The notes under the pieces were generated by a model that had not been told where the DNA came from, did not search any database, and was given only the letters and a program-made list of their open reading frames with translations. From Haloarcula sp. CBA1127 (lineage in GTDB: Archaea > Halobacteriota > Halobacteria > Halobacteriales > Haloarculaceae), in NCBI RefSeq assembly GCF_001485575.1, contig NZ_BCNB01000006.1, forward strand, positions 1,302,001-1,366,000: a stretch of 64,000 bases of DNA, in the 5' to 3' direction. Below, piece by piece: positions 44,998 through 54,017 of this stretch. Made by a program: the position numbers and the translations under genes. Position 1 is the stretch's first letter. The number at the start of each line of letters is the position of its first letter.

Positions 44998-47673
44998 ATG
45001 AAATTCCAGCGTGTCAAGCTATCCAATTTCAAGTGCTACGACGATGCCGACCTGCGACTTGACAACGGCGTGACCGTCATCCACGGACTCAACGGGAGCG
45101 GGAAATCATCCTTGCTTGAGGCCTGCTTCTTCGCGCTGTACGGCTCGAAGGCACTAGATGAGAACCTCGGAGACGTGGTTACCATCGGGGCCGACGACTG
45201 TACCGTGGAACTGTGGTTCTCCCACGCCGGCGGCGACTACCACCTCACGCGCCGGGTCCGTGCGACCGGAGCGCAACCGACGACGGCGAAATGCGTCTTG
45301 GAGACGCCCGAAGGGAACTACGAGGGGGCACGCGACGTACGCCGACGAATTACGGAACTCCTGCGGATGGACAGCGAGGCGTTCGTCAACTGCGCTTATG
45401 TCCGTCAGGGCGAGGTGAACAAACTCATCAACGCCTCCCCCGGCGACCGCCAGGATATGCTCGACGACCTCCTGCAACTGGGGAAACTTGAGGCGTACCG
45501 CGAGCGGGCCAGCGACGCCCGGGTCGGGGTCGGTCGGGTCCGCGATGACAAACAGGGAGCCCTCTCACAACTCGACGAGCAGATTCAGGAGAAAGAAGAG
45601 AAGGACCTCCACGAGCGCCTGAACGGCCTCGAAACGAAGGAATCGGAGCTGCAGGACGAGATCGAACACATCGAGGACCAGAAGGCCACCGCCGAGGAAA
45701 CGCTCACGCAGGCCGAGTCGGTTCTTGAAGAGTACGAAGAGAAACGCGACGAACTGTCGACCCTCGAAGCCGACATTGAGGAACTGGAGACGACCATCAC
45801 AGAGACGGAGACGGAACGAACTGAGCTCAAAGAGCAGGTCAGCGACCTGCAGGACCAGCGAGAGTCGTTGCGCGAGGACCTCTCGGAAACAGTGGCCGAA
45901 ACAGACCTCGAAAGTTCGGAGCCGGACCCCGAAACCGTCGATGTGCGACTCGACGAACTCCAGTCCCGCGACGACGAACTGCAGAGCCGCATTGAGGACC
46001 AGCGGGTCGACGCGAAGGAACACAGCAGCACCGCCGATGCGCTCGCTGAGAGCGCTGCCGACCTCGAATCCCGGGCCGAGGACAAGCGCGAGGAAGCCGA
46101 CGAACTGGAAGCAGACATCGAAGCAGCGCGGGAGACCATCGCCGAGCGCCGGGAGCAGATCAGCGACATCGACGACCAGATCGCCGACCTCGAAGCCGAG
46201 TTCGAGGACGCGCCGACTGACCGCGATGGGGTGCAGTCGCATAAAGAGTCCGTCGCCAGTGACCTTGAAGACGCCCGACAGCGGGTGACCGAACTGGAGA
46301 CGAAACTGGAGAGCGAGCGCGAGGCGCTGGCCGAGGCGGAGGCGCTGCTGGAGGCCGGCAAGTGCCCCGAGTGCGGGCAGGACGTGGCCGAGTCACCGCA
46401 CGTCGACTCTATCGAGGACGACCGCGAGGGGATTGCGGAGCTAGAGGAGTTGCTCGCGGACGCCCGCGAAGACGTTTCAGAGCTGCAATCGAAACACGAG
46501 ACCGCGACAGAACTGGTCGAGACAGCGGACGAGCTATCGACGCTTGAGAACAACCGTTCGAACATCGTGCAACTGGTCGAGGAGAAAGAAGCGGGGCTGG
46601 ACGCGGACCAGGAGCGTATCGAGACGCTCCGCAAAGAAGCAACAGCACATGAGTCCGAGGCCGAGACGAAGCGCGAGAAAGCCGCCAAAGCCCGCAAGCA
46701 GGCCGAGGACTGTCGCTCGGTCGTCGCCGAGTACAATCAGGAGCGCCAGCAGGTCAAACAATCGATAGAGAACCTAGAGCGGGTCGAAGACCTGCTTGCG
46801 AATATTGACGACTGCGACGATGACATCGAACGCCTGCGAGAGAAGCGCAGTCAGCAGGCCGAACTGAACGACCAGCGCCGCGACCAGCTCGCGGAGAAGC
46901 GCGAGCGCAAGCAGGACCTGGCTGAGTCGTTCGATGAGGACCGCATCGAAGAGGCTCGAAGCGAGAAGCAGCGGGCGAAAGAGTACATCAACCAGGCAAC
47001 GGAGGCACTGACGGAGAAACGCGAGAAACGCGACGAACTCCAGAACGCTATCGGTGGCGTCACGAACGAAATCGAGGAACTGGAGTCGCTGCGGGACCGG
47101 CGCGAAGACCTCGAAGCGACCTTGGAGAAACTCGAAACGCTATACGAGGAGACCGAGGAGCTACAGGAGATGTACGGCACACTCCGGGCGGAACTGCGCC
47201 AGCGCAACGTTGAGACACTCGAACGGATGCTCAATCAGACGTTCGATCTGGTGTATCAGAACGACTCGTATTCCCACATCGAACTCGACGGGCAGTACCA
47301 GCTGACGGTGTACCAGAAGGACGGCGAACCGCTAGAGCCCGAACAGCTCTCCGGCGGCGAACGGGCGCTATTCAACCTCAGCCTGCGGTGTGCCATCTAC
47401 CGACTGCTCGCCGAAGGCATCGAGGGGGCCGCGCCGATGCCGCCGCTCATCCTCGACGAGCCGACAGTGTTCCTCGATTCGGGCCACGTCACACAACTGC
47501 TCGACCTCGTGGAGTATATGCGCGATGAGGTCGGCGTCGAACAGATTCTCGTGGTCAGCCACGACGAGGAACTGGTCGGTGCGGCGGACGACCTCGTCCG
47601 CGTCGAGAAAGACGCTACGACCAACCGCTCGCGGGTCGAGCAGGTCGAAGCGACGGTCGCGGAACTGGCCTGA
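44998..47673 (+). CDS. rad50: DNA double-strand break repair ATPase Rad50
   Basis: SMC-like ATPase that tethers DNA ends with Mre11. 891 residues. The N-terminus has FQRVKLSNFKCYDDADLRL and Walker A GLNGSGKSS. A long antiparallel coiled coil from about residue 180 to 750 is interrupted in the middle by the zinc hook GKCPECGQDV (Cys-x2-Cys). The C-terminus has the signature QLSGGERALFNLSLR, Walker B PPLILDEPTVFLD and the His switch VVSHDEEL. The start is ATG 44998, with a Shine-Dalgarno GGAGGGG 5 bases before it. The frame open from 44947 overlaps the mre11 end and is not used. Confidence 0.95.
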   Translation: MKFQRVKLSNFKCYDDADLRLDNGVTVIHGLNGSGKSSLLEACFFALYGSKALDENLGDVVTIGADDCTVELWFSHAGGDYHLTRRVRATGAQPTTAKCVLETPEGNYEGARDVRRRITELLRMDSEAFVNCAYVRQGEVNKLINASPGDRQDMLDDLLQLGKLEAYRERASDARVGVGRVRDDKQGALSQLDEQIQEKEEKDLHERLNGLETKESELQDEIEHIEDQKATAEETLTQAESVLEEYEEKRDELSTLEADIEELETTITETETERTELKEQVSDLQDQRESLREDLSETVAETDLESSEPDPETVDVRLDELQSRDDELQSRIEDQRVDAKEHSSTADALAESAADLESRAEDKREEADELEADIEAARETIAERREQISDIDDQIADLEAEFEDAPTDRDGVQSHKESVASDLEDARQRVTELETKLESEREALAEAEALLEAGKCPECGQDVAESPHVDSIEDDREGIAELEELLADAREDVSELQSKHETATELVETADELSTLENNRSNIVQLVEEKEAGLDADQERIETLRKEATAHESEAETKREKAAKARKQAEDCRSVVAEYNQERQQVKQSIENLERVEDLLANIDDCDDDIERLREKRSQQAELNDQRRDQLAEKRERKQDLAESFDEDRIEEARSEKQRAKEYINQATEALTEKREKRDELQNAIGGVTNEIEELESLRDRREDLEATLEKLETLYEETEELQEMYGTLRAELRQRNVETLERMLNQTFDLVYQNDSYSHIELDGQYQLTVYQKDGEPLEPEQLSGGERALFNLSLRCAIYRLLAEGIEGAAPMPPLILDEPTVFLDSGHVTQLLDLVEYMRDEVGVEQILVVSHDEELVGAADDLVRVEKDATTNRSRVEQVEATVAELA

Positions 47674-47698
47674 CCGCAGTCGCGACGCTGGACAGCCC

Positions 47699-48121
47699 TC
47701 AGTCGCGGAGATGTGCCAGCCCATCGCTGGCCGTTTCGGTCGTGTCGTAGCCACGCTGGCCGTGGACTGTCGCCTCCGTGAGCAGGCCGGCAGCGCGGAA
47801 CTCGGCTAGCAAGCCGTGTAGGTCGCTCTCACAGAGGTCGTAGGCCGAAAGCAACTCCGCCACGGAGAGCGGCCCGCGCTCGTCGAGTTCCACGAGCAGG
47901 CCCAGGGCACGTTCGTCATGGGCCGCTGTAATGACTTGGCGGGCGGCGTCAGGAACGCCCTCAGCGGCCGTGGCCAGCGGTGATTCGCCATCCACAGGTT
48001 CGAGGTCGGCGTTCGGGAGGTGTTGCTGTTCGCCGGTTTCCGGGTTTCGGACCAGACTCGACTCAGTGGACTCCTTCAACAGTAAGTACCGCGTGCCGTC
48101 GTCGTCCCGCACAGTACGCAT
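47699..48121 (-). CDS. Winged-helix-like haloarchaeal protein next to rad50
   Basis: 140 residues. The N-terminal part is a small beta domain (MRTVRDDDGTRYLLLKESTE, SLVRNPETGEQQHLPNADLE). The C-terminal half looks like a winged helix: LGLLVELDERGPLSVAELLS, the recognition-helix-like DLCESDLHGLLAEFRAAGLL and the wing TVHGQRGYDTTE. It probably binds DNA or regulates; targets are unknown. It is convergent with rad50, 25 bases apart. Confidence 0.75.
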   Translation of the reverse strand: MRTVRDDDGTRYLLLKESTESSLVRNPETGEQQHLPNADLEPVDGESPLATAAEGVPDAARQVITAAHDERALGLLVELDERGPLSVAELLSAYDLCESDLHGLLAEFRAAGLLTEATVHGQRGYDTTETASDGLAHLRD

Positions 48122-48148
48122 ATGGCTGTTCGTAGCTGACCGGGCCGG

Positions 48149-48553
48149 TTAGCCGTTGTGGTCGCCTGCCTCTACGCTGTCGGGCTGGGTATCTGTTGTC
48201 TCGGTTGGTTCGTCTTCGTCGTCCGATTTGCGCTCCCGTTCGAACTTCACGTACCGAAACGTTCCGTAGCCGAAGGCGATGACGCCGACGAGGAATATCC
48301 GAACCCCGAGGTCGACCTGTCCCTCGAAGTAAGCAAGCATCGGGCCGAGCGAGAGCGCCAGCAGTGCGACGTTGAACACGATGACGAGCCTGACGAATAG
48401 CCCTGTGGCCTCGCCGTCGTAATCGCTGTCCGACGGCGAGGGCACGTCCGGCCCGAGACTCTCCGGGTCGAACTCCGCGGGCTCGTGCTCGCTCTTCTCG
48501 GAGAGAACCCCCGGACTCTGGTTGTGCTCGTCATCGCCGGGGATATCCATCAC
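48149..48553 (-). CDS. Two-helix membrane protein, haloarchaeal
   Basis: 134 residues. An acidic N-terminal cytoplasmic segment (about 50 residues) is followed by two membrane helices (LFVRLVIVFNVALLALSLGPMLA and LGVRIFLVGVIAFGYGTFRYV). The C-terminal tail is a Lys/Asp/Glu/Thr-rich acidic stretch. No functional motif is visible. It lies between the winged-helix gene and the gene at 48593 on the same strand, so the three may form an operon. Confidence 0.72.
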   Translation of the reverse strand: MMDIPGDDEHNQSPGVLSEKSEHEPAEFDPESLGPDVPSPSDSDYDGEATGLFVRLVIVFNVALLALSLGPMLAYFEGQVDLGVRIFLVGVIAFGYGTFRYVKFERERKSDDEDEPTETTDTQPDSVEAGDHNG

Positions 48554-48592
48554 AGCTTCATTACGTCGGCCGGCAAATAAAAGGACTCTGTG

Positions 48593-48784
48593 TCAGGCGA
48601 TCTCCTGTAAGGTGAGCGCCGTGTCAGTCTGTAGCCACGCGAGGGGGTTCTCTGCGTCGTAAAACACTGTCCCCTCCTCGGTCTCGTAAGTCTCGGTCGT
48701 CTGGATGGCGTCCGGGAGCGCCGGCTCCGACCGCAGTTCTTCGGACCTATCCGCCTCGCCGTGGGGGGATGCGTGGTGCGACAT
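48593..48784 (-). CDS. Small haloarchaeal protein (63 residues)
   Basis: MSHHASPHGEADRSEELRSE at the start; the conserved core is the C-terminal half, TYETEEGTVFYDAENPLAWL followed by TDTALTLQEIA. I recognise this end as a haloarchaeal small-protein family of unknown function. It is divergent from polB, with about 107 bases between the start codons. Confidence 0.7.
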   Translation of the reverse strand: MSHHASPHGEADRSEELRSEPALPDAIQTTETYETEEGTVFYDAENPLAWLQTDTALTLQEIA

Positions 48785-48859
48785 TGGCCGTCAAACTTGG
48801 GTATGGTACTCGATGGCATATACTTTCTGCCTGTGGCAATACCCCATCGACCGCCGGTG

Positions 48860-48865
48860 TTTTTA
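48860..48865 (+). promoter_or_regulatory. TATA-like box for polB
   Basis: TTTTTA lies 27-32 bases upstream of the polB ATG at 48892. This supports a leaderless transcript and the choice of that ATG over the frame opening at 48769. Confidence 0.5.
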
Positions 48866-48891
48866 TGCGGCATCTCGAAACAAGGCCAAGA

Positions 48892-51800
48892 ATGAGTGAC
48901 GGGACCCAGGGCACGCTGGGGGACTTCGAGCAAGACGCGGAGGAGGACCGCCCGGTCGCCGACGAAGCGGCGGCCATCGCGGGCAACGGTGGGAGCGACA
49001 CCAGCGGAACGAGCGTCGTCGACATCGACGAGCGCCAGTTCCCGCCGGTCGAGGAGACCGTCGAATTCGTCGTCACGCAGGTCGACTACACCATCGAGAG
49101 GCAGGGCGACGACGAGTCTCCGGTCGTCCACGTTTTCGGACGCACCGACGACAACGAGCCGGTCCACGCTCGTGTCTTCGATTTCCAACCCTACTTCTAC
49201 GCACCGACCGACAGCGTCACCGAGGACGGACTCCGCCAGTACGACAGCATCGCCGGCTGGGAAGAAGCCGACGCTGGCGACCCCTACGAATCGATTCGCG
49301 GTGAGCGCCTGACGAAGATATTCGGTCAGACGCCCCGCGATGTGGGACAGATCCGTGACGACTTCGACCACTACGAGGCGGACATCCTCTTTCCCAACCG
49401 CCTGCTCATCGACAAGGACATCACGAGTGGCGTTCGCGTCCCTGCCCGCGAACTTGACGACGGGAGTCTGAAGGTCCATCACGAGGAGATAACGCCGGTC
49501 GAGGCCCACGCCGACCCGCGGGTCAACACCTTCGACATCGAGGTCGACGACAGACAGGGGTTCCCCGAGGACGGTGAGGAACCGATCATCTGTCTCACCT
49601 CCCACGACTCTTACCGCGACGAGTACGTCGTCTGGCTGTACGAGTCCCCTGACGGCGTCAACGGTCCCGAGACGCTGGCCGGCTACGACCCGATTCGGGA
49701 GGACTTCGAGGCCGACGTGCGCGTCTTCGACGAGGAGGAGGCCATGCTGGAGGCCTTTGTCGACTACATCGTCGACACCGACCCGGACGTACTGACAGGC
49801 TGGAACTTCGATGATTTCGACGCACCGTACTTCCTTGACCGACTGGAGGAACTCCAGAGCTACAACCACGACTTCGACCTCCAGATAGACCGCCTCTCGC
49901 GGGTCGACGAGGTCTGGCGCTCAGGCTGGGGCGGCCCCGATATCAAAGGCCGTGTCGTCTTCGATCTCCTCTATGCCTACAAGCGAACGCAGTTCACCGA
50001 ACTCGAATCCTACCGGCTCGACGCTGTCGGCGAGCAGGAACTCGGGGTCGGTAAAGAGCGCTACACTGGCGACATCGGCGACCTCTGGGAACAGGACCCC
50101 GAGCAGTTGCTGGAGTACAACCTCCGTGACGTGGAGCTGTGTGTCGAACTCGACCGCGAGCAGGACATCATCGACTTCTGGGACGAGGTCCGCACCTTCG
50201 TCGGCTGTAAACTGGAGGACGCGACGACACCCGGCGACGCCGTCGATATGTACGTCCTCCACAAGCTCCACGGCGAGTTCGCACTCCCCTCGAAGGGGCA
50301 ACAGGAGAGCGAGGATTACGAAGGTGGGGCTGTCTTCGACCCCATCACCGGCGTCCGCGAGAACGTCACCGTGCTGGACCTGAAGTCGCTGTACCCGATG
50401 TGCATGGTGACGACCAACGCCAGCCCGGAGACGAAAGTCGATCCGGAGATATACGACGGCGACACCTACCGCGCGCCCAATGGCACGCACTTCCGAAAGG
50501 AGCCGGACGGCGTCATCCGGGAAATGGTCGACGAGCTCCTCTCAGAGCGCGAGGAGAAGAAGGCACAGCGGAACAGTTTCGACCCCGATAATCCGGAGTA
50601 CGAGCGCTTTGACCGCCAGCAAGCGGCAGTTAAGGTGATAATGAACTGTTTCACGCCGGATACCGACGTGCTGACACCGGCTGGCGTTCGGAATATCCGG
50701 GACCTCGAAATCGGCGACGAGGTGTACTCGCTGGACCCCGAGACGGAGGAGATGGAAGTCAAACCGGTCGTCGAGACACAGTCGTATCCGGACTACCGCG
50801 GTGAACTGGTCGACATTGAGACGACCAAGATGGACTTCCGCGTGACGCCCAACCACCGGATGCTCGTCCGGAAGAACGAGACCAACGGTATCACCGAGGA
50901 TGGGTACAGTTTCGTCGAAGCCGGCGACCTCGACGACGCCACGAACTACGAACTCCCCCACGACTGGGACGGGCCAGACGGCGATCCATTGGACACGGTG
51001 GACCTGACCGAGTTCGTCGACGACTACGAGGTCTGGGTCCGGCCGTCGGTCCACGGGCATACATTCGCCGCCGAAATCGGGCGCTATCCGGATACTGTTC
51101 TGAAAAACGACATCGGTGAGGAGGGGTATGTCTTCGACCCCGACGAGTTCGAGGCCAACCGCGAGTATATCGAGTCCGTCGCCGAGCGGACGTATGTCCA
51201 CGCTGAATCGGGTCAGAAGTGGATTCCGCGAACCTTCGACGGCGACGACTTCTTGGAACTGCTCGCGTGGTACATCACCGAGGGGAACGTCTACACGTCC
51301 GAGACGAAACAGTTCGGTGAGAAGACCCGTGGGGCATCGACGACGGTGCAAATCGCACAGGAGGCCATCGCGGACGGTGGCGAGTCCGACCACGCGGCAA
51401 TCGGGGACCTGCTCGACCGACTGGGGTTCGACTACTACGTCGACGACCGGAGCTACCAGTTCACGTCGGCGCTGCTGGGTGACAAACTCCGGAACGTCTG
51501 TGGCGGGGGCAGTTTCGAGAAGCAGATTCCTGACTTCGTCTTCGACCTGAGCCAGCGACAGAAGCGGCACTTCCTCGACACGCTCATCGCCGGTGACGGC
51601 GACCGACAGAAGAATTCCTGGCGCTATACGACATCCAGCGACCAGCTCCGCGACGACGTGCTCCGGCTGTGTGCACACCTCGGGCTGACTGCGAACTACA
51701 ACCGTGACAGCGGTTCATGGCGGATCTACGTCACGGAAGACAGCAAGAACACGCTCCGAATGCACCGCAGCGGGGCACGGAGCACTGCCGACGACGGCGT

Positions 51801-52923
51801 CTACTGTGTCACTGTCGCGGACAACCACACGCTCATGGCCGGCCGCAACGGGACATTCCAGTTCGTCGGTCAGTCTCTATACGGCGTTTTGGGATGGGAT
51901 CGCTTCCGGCTCTACGACAAGGAGATGGGCGCGGCGGTCACCGCCACCGGTCGCGAGGTCATCGACTACACCGACGAAGTCGTTGCCGACGAGGGGTACG
52001 AGGTCGTCTACGGGGACACCGACTCCGTCATGCTCCAACTGGGAGACATCGGCCCGGAGGATGTCAAGGGGGACGCAACGGTCACCGACGAGATGCGCGA
52101 GAAACACCCAGAGATGGGCGACGACGAGCTCGAACTCGTCGCTGCGACCATCCAGAAAGGATTCGAACTGGAGGAAACGATCAACGACTCGTACGACGAG
52201 TTCGCGCTGGAGGAACTGAACGCCCAGTTCCACCGGTTCGAAATCGAGTTCGAGAAGCTCTACCGGCGATTCTTCCAGGCGGGCAAAAAGAAGCGCTACG
52301 CGGGCAACATCGTCTGGAAGGAGGGGAAACACGTCGACGACATCGACATCACCGGGTTCGAGTACCAGCGGTCCGACATCGCCCCAATCACGAAGCGGGT
52401 CCAGAAAGAGGTTATCGACCGTATTGTCCGCGGCGAGGACGCCGAGTCGATCAAGCAGTACGTCAGCGATGTCATCGAGGACTATCAGGACGGCAACGTC
52501 AACTACGACGACGTGGGCATTCCCGGTGGCATCGGGAAGAAACTCGACAACTACGACACTGACACCGCGCAGGTCCGGGGCGCGAAGTACGCCAACCTCC
52601 TGCTGGGGACGAACTTCCAGAGCGGGTCCAAGCCCAAGCGACTGTATCTCGACCGGGTCCACTCGGACTTCTTCCAGCGTATCGAGGAAGAAGAAGGGCT
52701 GGACCCCCAGCGGGACCCGCTGTACGGCGAGTTCCGTCGGGACCCCGACGTGATCTGCTTCGAGTACGCGGATCAGATTCCCGAGGAGTTCGAAATCGAC
52801 TGGGACAAGATGCTCGATAAGACGCTGAAAGGCCCGATTGCCCGCATTCTAGAGGCCATGGACATCTCCTGGGAGGAGGTCAAATCCGGGCAGGAGCAGA
52901 CGGGACTCGGCAGTTTCATGTAA
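48892..52923 (+). CDS. polB: Family B DNA polymerase with in-frame intein
   Basis: Replicative DNA polymerase PolB precursor, 1343 residues: 934 of extein plus a 409-residue intein. Proofreading motifs are ExoI NTFDIEVDD, ExoII LTGWNFDDFDAPYF and ExoIII YNLRDVELC. Polymerase motif A is VLDLKSLYPMCM, motif C is VYGDTDSVM, and motif B (KVIMN + SLYG) is split by the intein between Asn585 and Ser995. The first 60 residues are an acidic extension. After splicing the sequence reads IMN-SLYGVLGWDRF, a perfect family motif, so splicing must occur to give activity. Confidence 0.96.
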   Translation: MSDGTQGTLGDFEQDAEEDRPVADEAAAIAGNGGSDTSGTSVVDIDERQFPPVEETVEFVVTQVDYTIERQGDDESPVVHVFGRTDDNEPVHARVFDFQPYFYAPTDSVTEDGLRQYDSIAGWEEADAGDPYESIRGERLTKIFGQTPRDVGQIRDDFDHYEADILFPNRLLIDKDITSGVRVPARELDDGSLKVHHEEITPVEAHADPRVNTFDIEVDDRQGFPEDGEEPIICLTSHDSYRDEYVVWLYESPDGVNGPETLAGYDPIREDFEADVRVFDEEEAMLEAFVDYIVDTDPDVLTGWNFDDFDAPYFLDRLEELQSYNHDFDLQIDRLSRVDEVWRSGWGGPDIKGRVVFDLLYAYKRTQFTELESYRLDAVGEQELGVGKERYTGDIGDLWEQDPEQLLEYNLRDVELCVELDREQDIIDFWDEVRTFVGCKLEDATTPGDAVDMYVLHKLHGEFALPSKGQQESEDYEGGAVFDPITGVRENVTVLDLKSLYPMCMVTTNASPETKVDPEIYDGDTYRAPNGTHFRKEPDGVIREMVDELLSEREEKKAQRNSFDPDNPEYERFDRQQAAVKVIMNCFTPDTDVLTPAGVRNIRDLEIGDEVYSLDPETEEMEVKPVVETQSYPDYRGELVDIETTKMDFRVTPNHRMLVRKNETNGITEDGYSFVEAGDLDDATNYELPHDWDGPDGDPLDTVDLTEFVDDYEVWVRPSVHGHTFAAEIGRYPDTVLKNDIGEEGYVFDPDEFEANREYIESVAERTYVHAESGQKWIPRTFDGDDFLELLAWYITEGNVYTSETKQFGEKTRGASTTVQIAQEAIADGGESDHAAIGDLLDRLGFDYYVDDRSYQFTSALLGDKLRNVCGGGSFEKQIPDFVFDLSQRQKRHFLDTLIAGDGDRQKNSWRYTTSSDQLRDDVLRLCAHLGLTANYNRDSGSWRIYVTEDSKNTLRMHRSGARSTADDGVYCVTVADNHTLMAGRNGTFQFVGQSLYGVLGWDRFRLYDKEMGAAVTATGREVIDYTDEVVADEGYEVVYGDTDSVMLQLGDIGPEDVKGDATVTDEMREKHPEMGDDELELVAATIQKGFELEETINDSYDEFALEELNAQFHRFEIEFEKLYRRFFQAGKKKRYAGNIVWKEGKHVDDIDITGFEYQRSDIAPITKRVQKEVIDRIVRGEDAESIKQYVSDVIEDYQDGNVNYDDVGIPGGIGKKLDNYDTDTAQVRGAKYANLLLGTNFQSGSKPKRLYLDRVHSDFFQRIEEEEGLDPQRDPLYGEFRRDPDVICFEYADQIPEEFEIDWDKMLDKTLKGPIARILEAMDISWEEVKSGQEQTGLGSFM
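50647..51873 (+). other. Intein (protein splicing element) in PolB motif B
   Basis: 409 residues (586-994 of the precursor). It starts at Cys in CFTPDTDVLTPAG (block A), with block B FRVTPNHRMLV carrying the Thr-x-x-His. A two-motif LAGLIDADG endonuclease follows: LLAWYITEGNVYT and LDTLIAGDGDRQ keep the catalytic Glu and Asp. Block F/G is VYCVTVADNHTLMAG then FQFVGQ, followed by Ser of the extein. The last residue is Gln, not Asn, and the residue before it is Gly, not His. So the C-terminal splice site is non-canonical, though Gln-ending inteins are known. Confidence 0.93.
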
Positions 52924-53048
52924 CCCACAGAAAGCAGGTGGTTACTGCTGCAAGAAATATTGTTTCTATATACAGAAGTTGAGTTCACAGCAATGCGAAA
53001 GCTTCATGGGTGAAACGTACCTTCTTTCGGTTGACCTAAGAGATACCT

Positions 53049-53981
53049 ATGGCGAAACTCGAAATTAACAATCTCCACGCAGAAGTCGCAGAAGAGGACG
53101 GTGAAACGATTCTTCGCGGTGTCAACCTCGAAGTCGAGTCTGGTGAGATCCACGCGCTGATGGGTCCCAACGGCTCGGGTAAGTCCACAACGGCGAAGAT
53201 CATCGCCGGCCACCCTGCCTACGAGGTAACCGACGGCGAAGTACTCATTCACCTTGAGGAGGACGAGTTCGGTGACGAGGAAATCCCGGAGGACCTCCGA
53301 ACATGGGACCTGCTCGACCTCGAACCGAACGAGCGCGCCGCGCTCGGCATCTTCCTCGGCTTCCAGTACCCGGCCGAGATCGAAGGTGTCACGATGGTGA
53401 ACTTCCTCCGCACCGCGCTCAACGCCAAACTCGAAGAGCGCGAGGAGCTCTTCGAGGACGACGACGAGGAAGACGAAGCCGACGCAGAGGGTGGCGACAC
53501 CAACGAGGACGCCGCCGGCTACGACACCTCCCCGATGGAGGGCAACGTCGAAGAAGGCGAAATCGGCGTCGCCGAGTTCCAGGAAATCCTCCAAGAGAAG
53601 ATGGAGCAACTGGACATGGACGAGAAGTTCGCGTCCCGGTATCTCAACGCTGGCTTCTCGGGCGGCGAGAAGAAGCAAAACGAAGTCCTCCAGGCCGCGA
53701 TCCTCGAGCCCTCCGTTGCCGTGCTCGACGAGATCGACTCCGGGCTGGACATCGACCGACTACAGGACGTCTCCAACGGCATCAACGCGCTCCGTGACGA
53801 GCAGGGCGCAGGCATCCTCCAGATCACGCACTACCAGCGCATCCTCGACTACGTCGAACCCGACCACGTCCACGTGATGCTCGACGGCCAGATTGCCACC
53901 TCCGGTGGCGCAGAACTCGCCGAAAAGCTCGAAGACGAAGGGTACGACTGGGTCCGAGAGGAAGCCTACGAGGCCGCGTAA
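53049..53981 (+). CDS. sufC: Fe-S cluster assembly ATPase SufC
   Basis: ABC-type ATPase that energises the SufBCD scaffold. 310 residues. Walker A is [17 protein letters not shown], the Q-loop region is [16 protein letters not shown], the signature is [15 protein letters not shown], Walker B is [14 protein letters not shown] and the switch His is in ILQITHYQR. Between Q loop and signature there is an extra run of about 45 residues dominated by Asp and Glu, longer than in bacterial SufC (about 250 residues); it looks like a haloarchaeal surface insertion. First gene of sufC-sufB-sufD, 36 bases before sufB. Confidence 0.96.
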   Translation: MAKLEINNLHAEVAEEDGETILRGVNLEVESGEIHALMGPNGSGKSTTAKIIAGHPAYEVTDGEVLIHLEEDEFGDEEIPEDLRTWDLLDLEPNERAALGIFLGFQYPAEIEGVTMVNFLRTALNAKLEEREELFEDDDEEDEADAEGGDTNEDAAGYDTSPMEGNVEEGEIGVAEFQEILQEKMEQLDMDEKFASRYLNAGFSGGEKKQNEVLQAAILEPSVAVLDEIDSGLDIDRLQDVSNGINALRDEQGAGILQITHYQRILDYVEPDHVHVMLDGQIATSGGAELAEKLEDEGYDWVREEAYEAA

Positions 53982-54017
53982 CGCCCTTCCGTACACAGCG
54001 ATAACACTACACACACT

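Noticed and set aside
43668-45032. Minus-strand ORF of 454 codons opposite mre11
   Set aside because: Mirror image of the mre11 coding frame; no motifs, and Mre11 motifs on the plus strand are unambiguous.
45585-46736. Serine-rich minus-strand ORF opposite rad50
   Set aside because: Its Ser/Arg repeats are the complement of the Glu-rich coiled-coil codons of rad50.
48550-49869. 439-codon minus-strand ORF opposite polB
   Set aside because: Overlaps the conserved polB exonuclease region and the small gene at 48593 in another frame; no recognisable domain.
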